A DNA stretch of 64,000 nucleotides from Epiperipatus broadwayi. Lineage: Eukaryota > Onychophora > Udeonychophora > Euonychophora > Peripatidae. Below the pieces are notes generated by a model, which was given only the letters and a program-made list of their open reading frames with translations, ran no database searches and was not told the origin of the DNA. Both the position numbers and the translations under genes were made by a program. Positions within the stretch are counted from its first letter, which is position 1, and each line of letters starts with the position of its first letter. The DNA is taken from contig JAQFVV010012447.1 in assembly GCA_028023455.1 (NCBI GenBank), positions 310,001-374,000 of the forward strand, written 5' to 3'. Positions 62,664-64,000 of this stretch are shown in pieces.

Positions 62664-63085
62664 ACAATATATATATATATAAGCCAGTCTTAAGCATCTT
62701 GGCCTGAAAGCTTGAAAATATAAACATATTCATTTATTACTCACTGAGTTTTTAATTTACGATATTACAGCGCGAAATCTTAGATTTACTACACTGCAAT
62801 TTTCTAGATGTTTGCTACAGTTGTTTCTCAGACAGCCAATCAGATTTTTAAAACAGGTCTTTTAAGAACAATCAGGTTTTTGACACATGACAGAGATTTT
62901 GATAAGAAAAGGATGATACCAACCTTTTCTCAACTTAGCTTTTATATATATAAGCCAGTCTTAAGCATTTTGGCCTGAAAGCTTGAAAATATAAACATAT
63001 TCATTTATTACTCACTGAGTTTTTAATTTATGATATTACAGCGTGAAATCTTAGATTTACTACACCACAATTTTCTAGATGTTAA
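62664..63085 (-). repeat. 370-bp repeat family, shortened tandem copy
   Basis: ataagccagtcttaagca occurs at about 62680 and 62951, a 271-bp period, since an inner part of the unit is deleted. The second copy stops near 63085. Confidence 0.75.
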
Positions 63086-63808
63086 TATAATTTATCAGCA
63101 ATGAAAACTTTGGATTCAAAGCTATAAGTAATGCACTTGGGCATTTATAACTTTTTTAAACTATCAAGTTAATAGAGTGAAATTTAAAAAAATCCTAATG
63201 TTTTAAACTTGAACCCACAGGCTTTTATAATTATAAATATATTAAACAACATCTTCACTACCACATATTCTTTTCAAATCATAGGAATATAATTATATAA
63301 ATCCTTCAATAGGTTAACGATTATATATTTTTTATTAATTTTATTTTATCCTAATTTTGAACCCCTTTCACTCTTTAACTGCTGTAATTAATATCAACAA
63401 AACAGTGCAAGCAGGAAAAGTCAGTGATAGTTTCTTGGTATATACATATGATTACTTCGTTTAAGAAAGTTTCAGTACATTTATTATTAATAATGATTGT
63501 TTTTTAAATATTCAAATGTTAATTTTTATTACAATTTTTATCTTTTAGTCAAGATTTATGGTTCAATTAATTAAACACCTTTCCTATTAATAGTTAAATT
63601 TAATTTAAAAATAAAACCAGATGGCAGATTGATGAAATACAAATATAATAAGCACTAAAAATTATTTTTAAAAATATGTGTGACAATAATGCCACACAGT
63701 AATACTTATCACGTTTTTATGGTTAATATTCAACATGTTAAATTTAAAAACTGTCAAGCATCTACCGGGTAAAAAGAAAGAAAAAAACAAAAGCAGTGAT
63801 TGATAAAG

Positions 63809-63930
63809 TAGCTATTTTTTTCCCATGTGTCAAAGCATCAACCAGGAAGCGAACCCTCAAACCTGAGACAACTGCTTGTAAGCGGCTGTGCTGACCACTC
63901 AACCACCAACGCTTGACAAATAGCTAATTT
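63809..63930 (-). mobile_element. Compact tRNA-derived SINE (Lys-like lineage)
   Basis: Minus strand from 63917: GTCAAGCGTTGGTGG, A-box-like GGTTGAGTGGTCAGC, B box GGGTTCGCTTCC, end GATGCTTTGACACATGGG and poly(A). Imperfect flanking copies of tagctatttttt (63809 and 63921) are a likely TSD. The anticodon loop has lost a base. Confidence 0.75.
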
Positions 63931-64000
63931 TTTTGAGTGATAAATAAACAATAATCTAGTCAAGATAGATTAAGTCCAAAATATCAACTTCAAAAGAAAA

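Noticed and set aside
62640-63085. Hammerhead in the 370-bp repeat (CTGAAAGCTTGAAAATATAAAC region)
   Set aside because: A stem III-like hairpin exists, but the CUGAUGA box is incomplete and stem I does not pair.
1-64000. CRISPR array, rRNA genes, host protein-coding exons
   Set aside because: No regularly spaced short repeats, no conserved rRNA sequence and no conserved non-transposon protein were seen on either strand. Small exons of a host gene cannot be excluded by eye.

Overview
This window looks like gene-free nuclear DNA from an animal. It is very AT-rich, with no long open frame and no recognisable host exon. All recognisable protein homology belongs to mobile elements: a Penelope-like element (PLE), a Merlin DNA transposon, RTE-type LINE 3' ends, two other non-LTR LINEs, and a decayed element of unknown class. 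The element mix and base composition suit an AT-rich invertebrate (flatworm, mollusc or cnidarian type). I cannot name the species, and nothing indicates a bacterium.

Layout. 1-4 kb: microsatellite, a tRNA-derived SINE, a decayed LINE. 6.7-11.4 kb: a young 113-bp SINE with perfect target-site duplications (TSDs), a tandem 370-bp repeat, a hAT-like MITE, a PLE remnant with a GIY-YIG domain. 14.8-15.3 kb: first copy of a hammerhead-bearing foldback element (called family 1 here). 16.7-18.5 kb: two copies of a second, tRNA-like hammerhead family (family 2) and a hairpin MITE. 19.6-20.6 kb: Merlin with terminal inverted repeats (TIRs) and TSD. 21-23.2 kb: foldbacks and the longest family 1 copy. 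25.5-28.4 kb: RTE fragments, a Lys-tRNA-like SINE, another family 1 copy. 33.5 kb: a SINE. 35.3-36.2 kb: an 878-bp palindrome carrying family 2 with an intact hammerhead fold. 38-40.8 kb: nested inverted repeats and two family 1 copies. 41.2-43.9 kb: an RTE end and a 5'-truncated LINE. 45-50.6 kb: foldbacks and family 1 copies. 57.8-63.1 kb: a tandem repeat apparently split by a 4.7-kb insert. 63.8 kb: a SINE.

The most interesting content is the two families whose RNA can fold as type I hammerhead ribozymes. Family 1 copies have 13-15-bp TSDs, are almost all head-to-head inverted, end at different points of the unit, and in two cases run more than once round a 455- or 401-nt unit. That pattern fits reverse transcription of a circular or tandem RNA (retrozyme-like), and a PLE is the natural candidate driver. 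Family 2 joins a hammerhead to a pol III B-box-like sequence, as in the schistosome Sm-alpha SINE-like repeats. These are readings of sequence; ribozyme activity and mobility are untested.
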